The position numbers were made by a program, and so were the translations under genes. The notes beneath the pieces were generated by a model that saw nothing but the letters and a program-made list of their open reading frames with translations, made no database searches and was not told the origin of the DNA. Positions 46,305 through 55,671 of a stretch of DNA of 64,000 bases are shown here, piece by piece. Position 1 is the first letter of the stretch, and each line of letters starts with the position of its first letter. This stretch comes from Balneolaceae bacterium (GTDB lineage: Bacteria; Bacteroidota; Rhodothermia; Balneolales; Balneolaceae): positions 1,760,976 through 1,824,975 of the forward strand of contig CP051242.1 in assembly GCA_017795005.1 (NCBI GenBank). The letters run 5' to 3'.

Positions 46305-46340
46305 ACCGAATTATTTTCGGTAATTATCAGAATATGATAA
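46305..46340. promoter_or_regulatory. Two adjacent small hairpins
   Basis: ACCGAA/TTCGGT (46305-46321) and TTATCA/TGATAA (46324-46340) form two 6-bp stems with 5-nt loops, 2 bases apart. They lie 44-79 bp upstream of the TolB-like gene and downstream of bshB1. No T-run follows on either strand, so an operator or mRNA leader structure is as likely as termination. Confidence 0.3.
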
Positions 46341-46388
46341 AATGAATTGATTAATCCTATTGGCTCATTTTAAGCTATCAGAAAAGAT

Positions 46389-47099
46389 TCAAAAGAAGCT
46401 TGAAAAATTATGCAAACCTATTGGTCCATTTACAACTTTAAAAGGTTCACCAAATTCAAAGCCTCCTAAATGCCCAAAATAGCGAGCCCTTGCTTCGAGT
46501 TGCTTAAAATAACTGGTAGAAGAAATATATGTTTCCGGTTCTTTACCGGGATTCTCAACGTTGAATTGCGTTGAAAAAGCTAAAATTGCTTTCTTTTTTG
46601 TTCCCCAATGGTCAGTGATATTAAAAATAAAGTCAGGTTCAAAAGGGCGGTCCTGCATGTATTGGAAAATCTTTTTGGGTCTCCAGGCCTCTAAACCCTT
46701 AGTATCAATTTTTGTTAAACCTGAATAAAAGAGGGCATCAATACATAATTGAGTTGCTTTCCCGTGATCCGGGTGTCTGTCGTATGATGCACCAATCAGA
46801 CAAATTTCCGGGCGACACTTCCGTATCTCTTCAATTACTTTAAGTTGATTACTCCGGGAATTTTCAAGGATCGAGTCTTCCAAATCCAGATTGGTTCTAT
46901 ATGAAATACCAAGAATTTCTGAGGCTTTAGAAACTTCTTCAGCACGAGTTTTGATTGTACCTCTGGTACCCATTTCACCTTTAGTAAGATCGATGATACC
47001 GACTGATTTCCCCTGTGCTATTAATGAAGCGATCGTGCCTCCGCAATTAAGTTCGGCATCATCCGGGTGGGCAGCAAAAACTAGAATATCTAAATGCAT
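46389..47099 (-). CDS. bshB1: Bacillithiol biosynthesis deacetylase BshB1
   Basis: BshB1 removes acetate from GlcNAc-malate in bacillithiol synthesis. The 236-residue protein has the LmbE/PIG-L zinc motif AHPDDAELNCGG (residues about 10-21), the loop TKGEMGTRGTIKTRAEE and YDRHPDHGKA, all close to characterised BshB1. Length is standard. It implies that the organism uses bacillithiol rather than glutathione; bshA and bshC would be elsewhere. It is divergent from the permease gene at 47242. Confidence 0.92.
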   Translation of the reverse strand: MHLDILVFAAHPDDAELNCGGTIASLIAQGKSVGIIDLTKGEMGTRGTIKTRAEEVSKASEILGISYRTNLDLEDSILENSRSNQLKVIEEIRKCRPEICLIGASYDRHPDHGKATQLCIDALFYSGLTKIDTKGLEAWRPKKIFQYMQDRPFEPDFIFNITDHWGTKKKAILAFSTQFNVENPGKEPETYISSTSYFKQLEARARYFGHLGGFEFGEPFKVVNGPIGLHNFSSFF

Positions 47100-47241
47100 T
47101 TTTTCATGTTAAGGTACTAACTTTTATTGATGTTCTTAAAACCTGAGAGAAGTGCATCAAAAAAATGAATATTTTTCAATAAAATGAAACGAATGATAAT
47201 TAATTCCGTAATTGGTTCATTGTTAATTTGCCCAATCTAGT

Positions 47242-48474
47242 ATGAGATTTATAAACAGCTTAATCGAAGGTTTAAAAGTAGCTCTGAGAGCTCTCGGTAT
47301 TAACAAGGTAAGATCTATTCTTACTGCAATCTGTATCATTATTGGCGTAACCATGGTGACATTAGTTGATGCCGTCACTACAGGGATGGATATTAAGTTT
47401 AATGAGAGTATGGCAATGATGGGGCAGAATGTTGTATATGTGGAGAAGTGGCCTTGGGGCATAGGCGGAGGTGAATATAAATGGTGGGAATATCGAAATC
47501 GTCGTGAAATGGAACTAGAGTATGCAGAATCGATTGAAGATTATAGCCGACTAGCCGAAAGTGTTTCAACTCTTGCAGGAAGAGGGACTACACTTAGGTA
47601 TAAAGATAAAAGTGCAAATGGGGTAAGTACAATTGGGGCTTCTTCAAATTATCTTGATTTTCAAGGGCTAAGCTTAATAGATGGCAGGATGTTTACAGAG
47701 GAGGAGAATCGTACAGGGTCTAATGTTCTGGTAATAGGAAAGACAATACAAGAGGTCCTTTTTGAAAATGAGTATCCCTTGGGAAAAGTGATTAGAATTG
47801 GAGGTCAAAAATTTACAGTAATTGGAGTTCTTGAAGAACAAGGAAGTTTTCTAGGCTTACAAGATGTTGATAATCAGGTTCTAATGCCGATAGGTGCATA
47901 TGGGCAAATTTATGGGCTTAGGTGGGGTATACAAATAGGTGTCAAATTCCCTACCGAAGAAGCTTTGCTGGAGGGAGAATATGAGGTGGAAGGTATTATG
48001 CGTAGGGTACGGCAACTTGAAGCTACCGAAGAAAACGATTTCGCGATAAATAAGCCTGAGGCCTTTAAAGAAGTATTAGAAGGGATTAAAGGTGGGATTT
48101 ATTTGGTCGGTTTTTCTTTAACATTTTTGTCACTATTAATTGGTGGTATTGGGGTTATGAATATCATGTTCGTATCAGTAAGGGAGAGAACCAAAGAAAT
48201 AGGTATAAGAAAAGCAGTAGGTGCTAAATCATGGGAAATTCTTTCTCAGTTTTTAATAGAGGCAGTTGTTATTTGTATATTGGGTGGAATTATTGGGTTT
48301 ATTTTTTCTGCAATTTTGACTTTAGTTGTCAATCAATACTTTATTGCAGTGATTAATTTTGGAGTTGTATTATTTGCCTTTTCACTGTGTACTTTAATTG
48401 GCCTGGTATTCGGTTTTATTCCTGCATATAGAGCTGCTAAATCAGATCCAATTGAATCCTTAAGGTTTGAATAA
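47242..48474 (+). CDS. MacB-like ABC transporter permease (first of two)
   Basis: This 410-residue permease has an N-terminal membrane helix (RSILTAICIIIGVTMVTLVDA), a large periplasmic MacB core domain and a C-terminal FtsX module with three helices. The FtsX signature is GVMNIMFVSVRERTKEIGIRKAVGAK, and the protein ends with PAYRAAKSDPIESLRFE. There is no ATPase domain, unlike E. coli MacB. The ATPase is probably the protein encoded at 53700. It overlaps the second permease by one base. Substrates may be peptides, lipoproteins or toxins. Confidence 0.88.
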   Translation: MRFINSLIEGLKVALRALGINKVRSILTAICIIIGVTMVTLVDAVTTGMDIKFNESMAMMGQNVVYVEKWPWGIGGGEYKWWEYRNRREMELEYAESIEDYSRLAESVSTLAGRGTTLRYKDKSANGVSTIGASSNYLDFQGLSLIDGRMFTEEENRTGSNVLVIGKTIQEVLFENEYPLGKVIRIGGQKFTVIGVLEEQGSFLGLQDVDNQVLMPIGAYGQIYGLRWGIQIGVKFPTEEALLEGEYEVEGIMRRVRQLEATEENDFAINKPEAFKEVLEGIKGGIYLVGFSLTFLSLLIGGIGVMNIMFVSVRERTKEIGIRKAVGAKSWEILSQFLIEAVVICILGGIIGFIFSAILTLVVNQYFIAVINFGVVLFAFSLCTLIGLVFGFIPAYRAAKSDPIESLRFE

Positions 48475-49700
48475 TGAATATTAAAGAAACAGTAAGTCAG
48501 TCTTTCGATTCAATAAAAGCGAATAAGATTCGCTCTTTTCTAACTCTTCTTGCCCTTATTATTGGAGTGTTTTCAGTAATAGTAAGCACAACTGCTGTTG
48601 CTGTACTTGATAACTATTTCACTTCTTCACTTAGTTTTATGGGGAGCGAGGTAATCCAGGTTTCAAGAACCCCATCAGTTCAGCTCGGTAATACAGATGA
48701 AAGTGTAAGAAATAGAAAGTCAATAACTTTTGATATTGCAGAGGATTTACAAGAACAAATTAGTTTTGGAGAGGGGGTTAGTCCTAATGAAACTTTTAGT
48801 GGAACTAAAATTCAATATGGTGAAGAAGAAACGCAACCAAATGTACCGGTTCGGGGAAGTAATGAAAACTATCTCGAGAATAATGCTTTTGAGCTAGCGG
48901 ATGGAAGGAATTTTACCTCAGAAGATATTCAATATGCAAGGCAGAATGTAATTCTTGGAAAAGATATACAAACCAAACTTTTTAAAAATGAATATCCATT
49001 GGGTAAAACGGTAAGAATTGATGGAAAACAGTATACCGTTATTGGATTACTTCAGTCGAAAGGTAAAATATTTGGTCAATCATTCGATAATTTTGTTTTA
49101 ATTCCATATACAACAGGGCTGAATATTTACGGCGGTGGAAACAGAAATATCAATATTCAAGTCCGGGCACAAAATATTAAGTTGATTGACGATACTGTTG
49201 AGGAAATTACTGGTATTATGCGTGTATTAAGAAAAGTATTGCCAGGGGAAGAAAACGATTTCGAAATTTCAACTAATGAGTCTTTATCAGGTACCTTTGA
49301 TTCATTTACTGGAGCACTTTATGTAGCTGGATTTGCTATAGGTTTTATAACCTTGTTAGGTGCAGGAATTGGAGTAATGAATATCATGCTTGTTTCAGTT
49401 ACTGAGAGAACAAAAGAAATTGGAGTAAGGAAGGCAGTGGGAGCTACCCGTAAAGCAATAGTAAATCAATTCTTAATGGAAGCTATTTTTATATGTCAAT
49501 TAGGAGGGCTAATTGGCATGATACTAGGTATTCTGGGAGGAAATGGGATGGCTTTATTAATAAACGCAGACCCGGTGATTCCTGTTTTTTCCGTGCTGCT
49601 TGGTTTTTTTGGGATGCTAATTATTGGTCTTGTTTTTGGAGTATATCCCGCTTTTAAAGCTGCCAAACTCGATCCGATTGAAAGTCTGCGCTACGAATAA
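48474..49700 (+). CDS. MacB-like ABC transporter permease (second of two)
   Basis: This 408-residue paralogue of the preceding gene has the same layout: a first helix (FLTLLALIIGVFSVIVSTTA), the MacB core domain and an FtsX module with GVMNIMLVSVTERTKEIGVRKAVGAT, ending PAFKAAKLDPIESLRYE. The two probably form a heterodimer with two copies of one ATPase. The gap to the next small gene is 78 bp. Divergence between the two permeases is greatest in the periplasmic domain, suggesting asymmetric partner or substrate contacts. Confidence 0.88.
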   Translation: MNIKETVSQSFDSIKANKIRSFLTLLALIIGVFSVIVSTTAVAVLDNYFTSSLSFMGSEVIQVSRTPSVQLGNTDESVRNRKSITFDIAEDLQEQISFGEGVSPNETFSGTKIQYGEEETQPNVPVRGSNENYLENNAFELADGRNFTSEDIQYARQNVILGKDIQTKLFKNEYPLGKTVRIDGKQYTVIGLLQSKGKIFGQSFDNFVLIPYTTGLNIYGGGNRNINIQVRAQNIKLIDDTVEEITGIMRVLRKVLPGEENDFEISTNESLSGTFDSFTGALYVAGFAIGFITLLGAGIGVMNIMLVSVTERTKEIGVRKAVGATRKAIVNQFLMEAIFICQLGGLIGMILGILGGNGMALLINADPVIPVFSVLLGFFGMLIIGLVFGVYPAFKAAKLDPIESLRYE

Positions 49701-49778
49701 GAATTTGGTGCGGAACGAATTACCGTTTCTTGTATATTTATATTATAGTGTTTAAAAATAATATCAACAGGGCAAAAT

Positions 49779-49991
49779 ATGAACGAAGAGATTATTTCCA
49801 ACCTAAATGAGCGACTGGATCGCGCTATTGATAAGGGCAGAGATATTCTGGCTGATGAAGAATTCCAGCAACGTGTAGAGGAAGTTAAGGAACAAGCAGA
49901 AGAGACTATTCGTCAGCATCCACTTATCAGTGTGGCTGCTGGAGTTGCAGTAGGATTTATTTTGGCTCGTCTTTTTAGTTCTGACGATTAA
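49779..49991 (+). CDS. Small YqjD/ElaB-like membrane protein
   Basis: This 70-residue protein has an amphipathic, charged coiled-coil N-terminus (NERLDRAIDKGRDILADEEFQQRVEEVKEQAEE). It continues with the YqjD/ElaB-type C-terminal anchor: TIRQHPLISVAAGVAVGFILARLFSSDD. In E. coli this family is membrane-bound and ribosome-associated. It starts a three-gene cluster of small membrane proteins (gaps of 1 bp) resembling yqjD-yqjE. Confidence 0.72.
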   Translation: MNEEIISNLNERLDRAIDKGRDILADEEFQQRVEEVKEQAEETIRQHPLISVAAGVAVGFILARLFSSDD

Positions 49992-49992
49992 C

Positions 49993-50406
49993 ATGGACCA
50001 AATAGGATCAAGAATAAAGCAAATTACCTCTGAATTAAAAGAGTACATGGAAACCAGAATTGATTTACTGGTTTTAAATGTTGGGGAACAGGTTACAGCC
50101 TGGATAGGTCTTTCTACTCAAAAAGTAATTGGCTTTTTTACCATCAGTTGCGGTCTTATTTTTGCATCAATTGCTTTAGCAATATACTTGGGGGATGTAC
50201 TGGAAAATCAGGCCTTAGGATATTTGATAGTTTCTGCTCCTTTGATACTTCTTGGTATGATTTTAGCTTTCTTTAAACCCTTCGGGATAGCAGGTTCCGT
50301 TCAGAAACAATTGATGGCAGGAATTTTAAAAGCGCTGGAAGAAGACAAATCATCTACAAAAACATTGAAATTGCCAGAACCGAAAGAGAAGGAGACATCT
50401 GAATAA
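49993..50406 (+). CDS. Phage holin family / YqjE-like membrane protein
   Basis: This 137-residue protein has an N-terminal amphipathic helix (SELKEYMETRIDLLVLNVGEQ) and two membrane helices (about 38-60 and 70-94). Its tail is charged and cytosolic. The pattern matches the Holin-X/YqjE family, which despite the name is chromosomal and not a lysis gene. It is 1 bp after the YqjD-like gene and 1 bp before a third small gene. Confidence 0.7.
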   Translation: MDQIGSRIKQITSELKEYMETRIDLLVLNVGEQVTAWIGLSTQKVIGFFTISCGLIFASIALAIYLGDVLENQALGYLIVSAPLILLGMILAFFKPFGIAGSVQKQLMAGILKALEEDKSSTKTLKLPEPKEKETSE

Positions 50407-50407
50407 C

Positions 50408-50764
50408 ATGGCTAAATCACTCAATAAAATAGAGAAGAAGAAAGAAGAGTTGAAAGCTAATCTTAACCGTATCCAAAGTGACTTAGATAATTCTTTGGTA
50501 GAAGTAAAAGAGGATGTAGCTCAGTCTCTCTCGCCAAAAGAAATAGTAAAAAAATATCCTCTCCATATTGTCGGAGCTTCAGTTGTGATTGGTTTCCTGC
50601 TCGGTTCTAAAGGTTCACGAAAAGTCTCAAAAACACCTTCCTCAGGTAATACTATAGTAGATTCAATAGGTCGGTCAATCAAAAAAAGGTTAGCACAAAA
50701 GGCAATTGACACTGCCATGGATTTCTTTGAGGGAAAACTTTCAGAAAGAAAAGAAGAAGAATAG
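50408..50764 (+). CDS. Small membrane protein with coiled coil, YqjD-like
   Basis: This 118-residue protein has a basic coiled-coil N-terminus (LNKIEKKKEELKANLNRIQSDLDNSL), a single hydrophobic segment (LHIVGASVVIGFLLGS, about 51-66) and a basic C-terminal helix. It resembles the other YqjD-like gene in plan but not closely in sequence. It ends the cluster of three, with 122 bp to the tolC-like gene. Confidence 0.62.
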   Translation: MAKSLNKIEKKKEELKANLNRIQSDLDNSLVEVKEDVAQSLSPKEIVKKYPLHIVGASVVIGFLLGSKGSRKVSKTPSSGNTIVDSIGRSIKKRLAQKAIDTAMDFFEGKLSERKEEE

Positions 50765-50886
50765 CCCATCCGGATATTTCACTCTTAAAAGTAAAAGGAT
50801 ATAAAAATCAGAAAAGCAGGAAATTTCTGTAACTATTTTAATAGTTCATCGTGCAAGCACACCGTCAACTTAAAAGAATAAGAAAC

Positions 50887-52263
50887 ATGAAAAAAATCAT
50901 CTCGCTCGCACTTCTGGCGATGCTTACCTATTCAGGTACTACACTAGGGCAAACAGTTCAAAGGATTACACTTCAGGACGCAATCGAAATCGCTTTGGAG
51001 AATAACTATCTGTTAAAACAGGCGGAAAATAATCTGGAATTAGCAGAAGAAAGCATAAGAAGTGAATACGCTGACTTTCTTCCTGATGTAAGCGGAAGTT
51101 TGAGCGGATCAAGAAATACGGGGCAGCAGTTCATTGCCGATCGTTTTAGTGAAGGATTAGATCCGTTTGTGAACCTGACTTCTCAATCGGTAAGTGGTAA
51201 CCTGCGTGCTGGAATCGATATTTTTAACGGCTTCAATAACATTAACACGCTTAGAGCAAGTGAAGAAACAAAATTATCAAGAGAAGAAAGTCTTCAAAGA
51301 GCAAAAGAAAATGTGATTTTTAATGCTGCAACACGTTTTCTTCAGGTAATTTTAGATAAGGAGTTATTAGAAATAGCTAAAGGAAACCTTGAGACTTCAA
51401 GAACTCAGTTAGAACAAGTGGTGGCACAAGTAGAAGTTGGATCGAGACCGGCTGTTGATCAGTACAATCAGGAAGCCCAGGTTGCTACAGATGAATTAAC
51501 AGTAACTCAAAGAGAGAACAGCCTAAGTCTGAACCGTTTATTATTAATCCGTCAGCTTCAAATTGATCCTTTAGGAAATTACGAATTCGTGATTCCTGAG
51601 ATTGATGAGGACAGAGCTTTTAATTCTTCGAGTAGCTATATACTTAGAGACCTTATTGATGAAGCTTTAGTTGGCCGATCTGATATCAGAAGTGAAGAGG
51701 CTAGTATTAACGCTTTGAAATATCAGTTGAAAATTGCTCAAGGTGGTTTATTACCTTCATTAAGTGCGAGCGCTAGTATTTCTTCCAGATATAGTGACCA
51801 GTATTCCTTAGGAGGTGAGGATGTAAGTTTCTCAGATCAGTTCTTTGATCAACAGGTAAACCGAGGGTTTGGATTATCATTGTCTATTCCAATTTTTCAG
51901 AATTGGAATCGAATGTATAATATACAATCAAACAAAGTACAGCTAAAAAATGCTCAACTGGCACTGGATAACAGTAAACTTCAGGTAGTTCAGGAAGTAA
52001 CTCAGGCATTTAATGATTACTCATCTTACACAAAACAGCTTGAAGCGTCTCAAAAATCATTAATTGCTTCAGAAAAAGCTTTTGAGACTCAACAAGAAAG
52101 ATACAATGTGGGAGCAAGTACATTAATCGAACTAAGTCAGGCTCAGTCTACTTATGTTGAAGCACAATCAAATTATACTCAGGCAATTTACAACCTGATT
52201 TTTCAGGAAAAACTACTCGATTTCTACTTAGGTAAGTTAAGTGGCGACGATATCGAATTCTAA
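50887..52263 (+). CDS. TolC-family outer membrane efflux protein
   Basis: This protein of about 458 residues carries a signal peptide (MKKIISLALLAML to TLGQ). Two homologous halves each begin with helical repeats such as ITLQDAIEIALENNYLLKQAENNLELAEE and end with QSTYVEAQSNYTQAIYNLI. This is the trimeric outer-membrane/periplasmic tunnel of tripartite pumps. I chose 50887 because it gives a proper signal sequence; a GTG at 50851 would add 12 residues. The adaptor gene follows after 26 bp. Confidence 0.9.
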   Translation: MKKIISLALLAMLTYSGTTLGQTVQRITLQDAIEIALENNYLLKQAENNLELAEESIRSEYADFLPDVSGSLSGSRNTGQQFIADRFSEGLDPFVNLTSQSVSGNLRAGIDIFNGFNNINTLRASEETKLSREESLQRAKENVIFNAATRFLQVILDKELLEIAKGNLETSRTQLEQVVAQVEVGSRPAVDQYNQEAQVATDELTVTQRENSLSLNRLLLIRQLQIDPLGNYEFVIPEIDEDRAFNSSSSYILRDLIDEALVGRSDIRSEEASINALKYQLKIAQGGLLPSLSASASISSRYSDQYSLGGEDVSFSDQFFDQQVNRGFGLSLSIPIFQNWNRMYNIQSNKVQLKNAQLALDNSKLQVVQEVTQAFNDYSSYTKQLEASQKSLIASEKAFETQQERYNVGASTLIELSQAQSTYVEAQSNYTQAIYNLIFQEKLLDFYLGKLSGDDIEF

Positions 52264-52289
52264 ATTGAAATTCATTCCAGGGTAAGGAA

Positions 52290-53684
52290 ATGGCAAATAA
52301 AAAATCATCTTCAAAAAAAACACTCTTCTGGATAGGGGGAATCATAATAGTTCTTTTAATTGCAGGAGCTGGCTTAAAAGCAACTGGTGTAATTGGGGGA
52401 GAACCTCAGGGAACCAATGTTGAAACAGCAAAAGCAAAGTTAAAGACAATTACACAAGTTGTTTCGGCTTCAGGTAAAATTCAGCCCGAAGTTGAAGTTA
52501 TTATCCGACCCGATGTTTCCGGTGAGATTATTAATCTTGCCGTTAAAGAAGGTGATTTTGTCCGAAAAGGAGATTTATTGGTTCGCATTAAACCTGATAT
52601 TTATCAGGCTCAGATAGACAACTTAAACGCTGCATTACTTACTCAGAAAGCAAGACTGGAGCAAACCAGAGCTAGTCTGATCCAAGCTGAAGCCGCTCAC
52701 ACCAGAGACAAAGAGCTGTTTGAGAAGAAAGTTATTTCTGAAATGGATTATATCCAGACGAAATCAAACTGGGATTCCCAAAAAGCGAGCTTAAAAGCAG
52801 CAGAATATCAGATTCAAAGTGCTGAAGCACAGCTTCGTCAGGCTCAGGAAGAGCTTGAGCAAACTGTAATTCGTGCACCTCAGGATGGAACTGTTACTGG
52901 TCTGGCTATCGAAGAAGGGGAAAGAGTATTAGGAAACTCCCAGATGGCAGGTACAGAAATGATGCGTGTTTCCCTTCTGGACAGAATGGAAGTTCTGGTG
53001 GAAGTAAATGAGAATGACATTGTAAATGTATCTCTTACTGATACAACCAGAATTGAAGTGGATGCATACCCTGAGAGAAGATTTAATGGTATAGTAACCG
53101 AGATTGCGAACTCAGCTCAGATTACGGGTGCCGGATCGAACGAACAGGTTACTAATTACCAGGTTAAGGTTAGAATTGTTACTCCTCACAACCTGGGACT
53201 TTCAGGAGGTGAATTAGTTCAGAATCAGACTCCGGAAAATCCGGGAAAGGCATTTGTTCCAAATTTCAAACCAGGAATGTCTGCGACAGTGGATATTGAA
53301 ACTCAAACAGCTATTAATGTAGTTTCGGTGCCTATTCAGGCAGTAACTGTAAGAGATTTTGCACAAGATAAGCCAAAAGAGGAAGAAGAATCGTCTAATG
53401 AAGAGACTGAAGCCGATGTTCAATTAGCATCTGCACAGGATACTAATGATGATTTGGTGATTAAACGTGAAGATTTTAGAAAAGTAGTGTTTAAAGTAGT
53501 TGACGGACAAGCGGTACGCGTTGAAGTTGAAACTGGAATCAGTGACAATACTCATATGCAGATTACGAATGGTCTGGAAGCAGGTGACGAAATTGTAATT
53601 GGCAGCTACAGAACACTATCCAGAAATTTAAATGACGGTGATAAAGTAACCGTAACAAATAGCACAGAAACTTCCAGCGATTAA
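52290..53684 (+). CDS. MacA/HlyD-type periplasmic adaptor subunit
   Basis: This 464-residue membrane-fusion protein has an N-terminal membrane anchor (FWIGGIIIVLLIAGAGLKATG). The lipoyl half-motifs are IRPDVSGEIINLAVKEGDFV and TVIRAPQDGTVTGLAIEEGERV, split by a coiled-coil hairpin (about 105-190). Beta-barrel and membrane-proximal domains follow. An acidic insert (KPKEEEESSNEETEADVQ, about 364-380) is unusual. It links the TolC-like tunnel to the ABC permeases. ATPase gene 15 bp downstream. Confidence 0.9.
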   Translation: MANKKSSSKKTLFWIGGIIIVLLIAGAGLKATGVIGGEPQGTNVETAKAKLKTITQVVSASGKIQPEVEVIIRPDVSGEIINLAVKEGDFVRKGDLLVRIKPDIYQAQIDNLNAALLTQKARLEQTRASLIQAEAAHTRDKELFEKKVISEMDYIQTKSNWDSQKASLKAAEYQIQSAEAQLRQAQEELEQTVIRAPQDGTVTGLAIEEGERVLGNSQMAGTEMMRVSLLDRMEVLVEVNENDIVNVSLTDTTRIEVDAYPERRFNGIVTEIANSAQITGAGSNEQVTNYQVKVRIVTPHNLGLSGGELVQNQTPENPGKAFVPNFKPGMSATVDIETQTAINVVSVPIQAVTVRDFAQDKPKEEEESSNEETEADVQLASAQDTNDDLVIKREDFRKVVFKVVDGQAVRVEVETGISDNTHMQITNGLEAGDEIVIGSYRTLSRNLNDGDKVTVTNSTETSSD

Positions 53685-53699
53685 TTTAGGGCAAAACAA

Positions 53700-54425
53700 A
53701 TGAGCGATAACCGACCTGTAATTGAGATAACAGATCTAACACGTACTTATCAAATGGGGGAGACACTGGTGAGAGCATTAGCGGGTGTTTCTTTCAATGT
53801 GAATGAGAACGAATATATTTCCATTATGGGACCTTCTGGTTCCGGAAAATCGACCCTAATGAATATGATTGGTTGTCTTGATACTCCAAGTTCAGGAGAA
53901 TATATCCTGAATGGAAACAGAGTAAGCCAGATGGATGATGCAGAACTGGCTGAAGTAAGGAATCGTGAAATCGGTTTTGTTTTTCAGACGTTCAACCTGT
54001 TACCACGAACCAGTTGTCTGGCAAATGTTGAGTTACCCCTTATTTATGCGGGAATGAAGTCTTCTGAGCGAAAGGAAAGAGCTGCTGAAGTACTTTCTAA
54101 AGTAGGACTTGGTGATCGAATGGATCATAAGCCAAATGAACTCTCAGGTGGTCAGCGCCAGCGTGTGGCTATTGCCCGTGCATTGGTTAATAATCCTTCC
54201 ATACTACTTGCTGATGAGCCTACAGGTAACCTGGACACCAAAACTGGAGACGAAATTATGCTTTTGTTTGAAGAGCTTTATCGTCAGGGAAATACAATTA
54301 TTCTGGTTACCCATGAAAATGAAATCTCAGAATATTCCAGAAGGGTAGTCAGACTAAGAGATGGTTTGATTGAATCGGATACTCCGGTGGAACACCCCAC
54401 ATTAGCCGGAAAAGAATTAGTATAA
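53700..54425 (+). CDS. MacB/LolD-type ABC transporter ATP-binding protein
   Basis: This 241-residue ATPase has Walker [10 protein letters not shown], the Q-loop FQTFNLLPR, the signature [15 protein letters not shown], Walker [13 protein letters not shown] and the H-loop VTHE. It belongs to the MacB/LolD/FtsE group that works with FtsX-fold permeases, and the two at 47242 and 48474 are the natural partners although they are 4 kb away. The gene ends 5 bp before a strong terminator. Confidence 0.93.
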   Translation: MSDNRPVIEITDLTRTYQMGETLVRALAGVSFNVNENEYISIMGPSGSGKSTLMNMIGCLDTPSSGEYILNGNRVSQMDDAELAEVRNREIGFVFQTFNLLPRTSCLANVELPLIYAGMKSSERKERAAEVLSKVGLGDRMDHKPNELSGGQRQRVAIARALVNNPSILLADEPTGNLDTKTGDEIMLLFEELYRQGNTIILVTHENEISEYSRRVVRLRDGLIESDTPVEHPTLAGKELV

Positions 54426-54454
54426 AAAAAGGCGCTCATTTGAGCGCCTTTTTT
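54424..54454 (+). terminator. Strong intrinsic terminator after the ABC ATPase gene
   Basis: GGCGCTCA (54431-54438) and TGAGCGCC (54441-54448) form an 8-bp perfect GC-rich stem, flanked by seven A on one side and six T on the other. The symmetry allows bidirectional use with the convergent DUF6588-like gene. Confidence 0.92.
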
Positions 54455-54474
54455 GTTTTAATAAGTTTCTTCTT

Positions 54475-55581
54475 TTATCGGAATGTAATTCCAAATCCTG
54501 CATTGAAAGAAGAATATGTTGCGGCAGTATAGTTAGCAAATATTTTAATTACTGCTATTTTAAACTGAACTCCGCCGAACGCTCGAACTGAGTTTTCTCC
54601 ACTAATTGTGATGTCCAGAGGATCTACAATAGCTTCAATTTTCTTTGTCTGAGTCTCAGTAGTTCCATTATAGTCGTCATTTACAGAAGTAATTGGATAT
54701 GATCCTGGAGTAGCGATGGTAGTTTCTGAGGTTTCATAACCAACTCCTACATAAGCGCTTATGAAAGGAAGCTTTTTCCCAACAATAGCATTTACAGTAA
54801 ATCCATTAGATTCGAAATCAAGACTTTGACCTTCCCAGGTTGAAGCAGGGAAATCATTTTTGATATCAGCTCCGGATTCAGGATTTACGTCAAATGGAGT
54901 GGTTAAGGTAAGATTAGTAAAACCAGCCTGAAGAGAAATATCAACAGGAATTAGTTTACCACCAGGAATCCATTGATTTAGCCCATGCTTAACACCTAAA
55001 CCAAATAAAGCAACATTTCCTAAATCATCTCCAAGACTTGTTTCAGGGATAAATCTGATAGATAAATCTGTACTTTTAATTAAACCAATAGAAGCCTGAA
55101 CCATAGGAGATGGAACGTATTCAAATCCAACTCCGGCCGGCATATTAAACTCTGTTAGCAGTTCTTCTGTATTTGTTATCGGATTAGTGTAATAAATACC
55201 TAATTGTGTATTAGTTTGATCTTCGCCATTAATTGTAGGGGTAACTGCATCTCCACCTGTTCTTTCCAAAGTAGTAAATCCAACTTCATCTACATTAAAA
55301 GACAAACCGGAAGAGGGGACTACGGCTACACCCACATTTAAACTAACATCGAAACCAAGTTTTTTGTGCGTTCCGGCAGTTGAAAACCAACCGGTATTCA
55401 TACCTGCACCAAATCCTTTTCCAAATGGATCTAAATAATTTTTCATTAGTAAATTTGCGTCAGCTGCTCCAGCCTTAAGAATTGCTCCTGCATCTCCCAA
55501 TTGAGCTTGTACGGGTGAAGATAATGCAAACACACCGAGTAAAAGAGAACCTGTGATGAGTTTTTGTAGTGATTTATTCAT
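54475..55581 (-). CDS. DUF6588-like outer membrane beta-barrel protein
   Basis: This 368-residue protein has a signal peptide ending SSPVQAQ. The N-terminal helix GAADANLLMKNYLDPFGKGFGAGMNTGWFSTA is followed by alternating beta-strands ending NAGFGITFR, as in outer-membrane proteins. The N-terminal motif matches DUF6588, a Bacteroidota family of unknown function. It is monocistronic and convergent with the ABC ATPase gene. Confidence 0.65.
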   Translation of the reverse strand: MNKSLQKLITGSLLLGVFALSSPVQAQLGDAGAILKAGAADANLLMKNYLDPFGKGFGAGMNTGWFSTAGTHKKLGFDVSLNVGVAVVPSSGLSFNVDEVGFTTLERTGGDAVTPTINGEDQTNTQLGIYYTNPITNTEELLTEFNMPAGVGFEYVPSPMVQASIGLIKSTDLSIRFIPETSLGDDLGNVALFGLGVKHGLNQWIPGGKLIPVDISLQAGFTNLTLTTPFDVNPESGADIKNDFPASTWEGQSLDFESNGFTVNAIVGKKLPFISAYVGVGYETSETTIATPGSYPITSVNDDYNGTTETQTKKIEAIVDPLDITISGENSVRAFGGVQFKIAVIKIFANYTAATYSSFNAGFGITFR

Positions 55582-55671
55582 AGTGAATCCTATTACTTAT
55601 TAAGATTTCCCCAATATTAGCAATAAAATTCCGAAATCTAATACCTAATTTGAGGTATTTAACAGATTGTG

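Noticed and set aside
49993-50406. Prophage holin
   Set aside because: The protein is of the chromosomal YqjE/Holin-X type, with YqjD-like neighbours and no phage genes around it.
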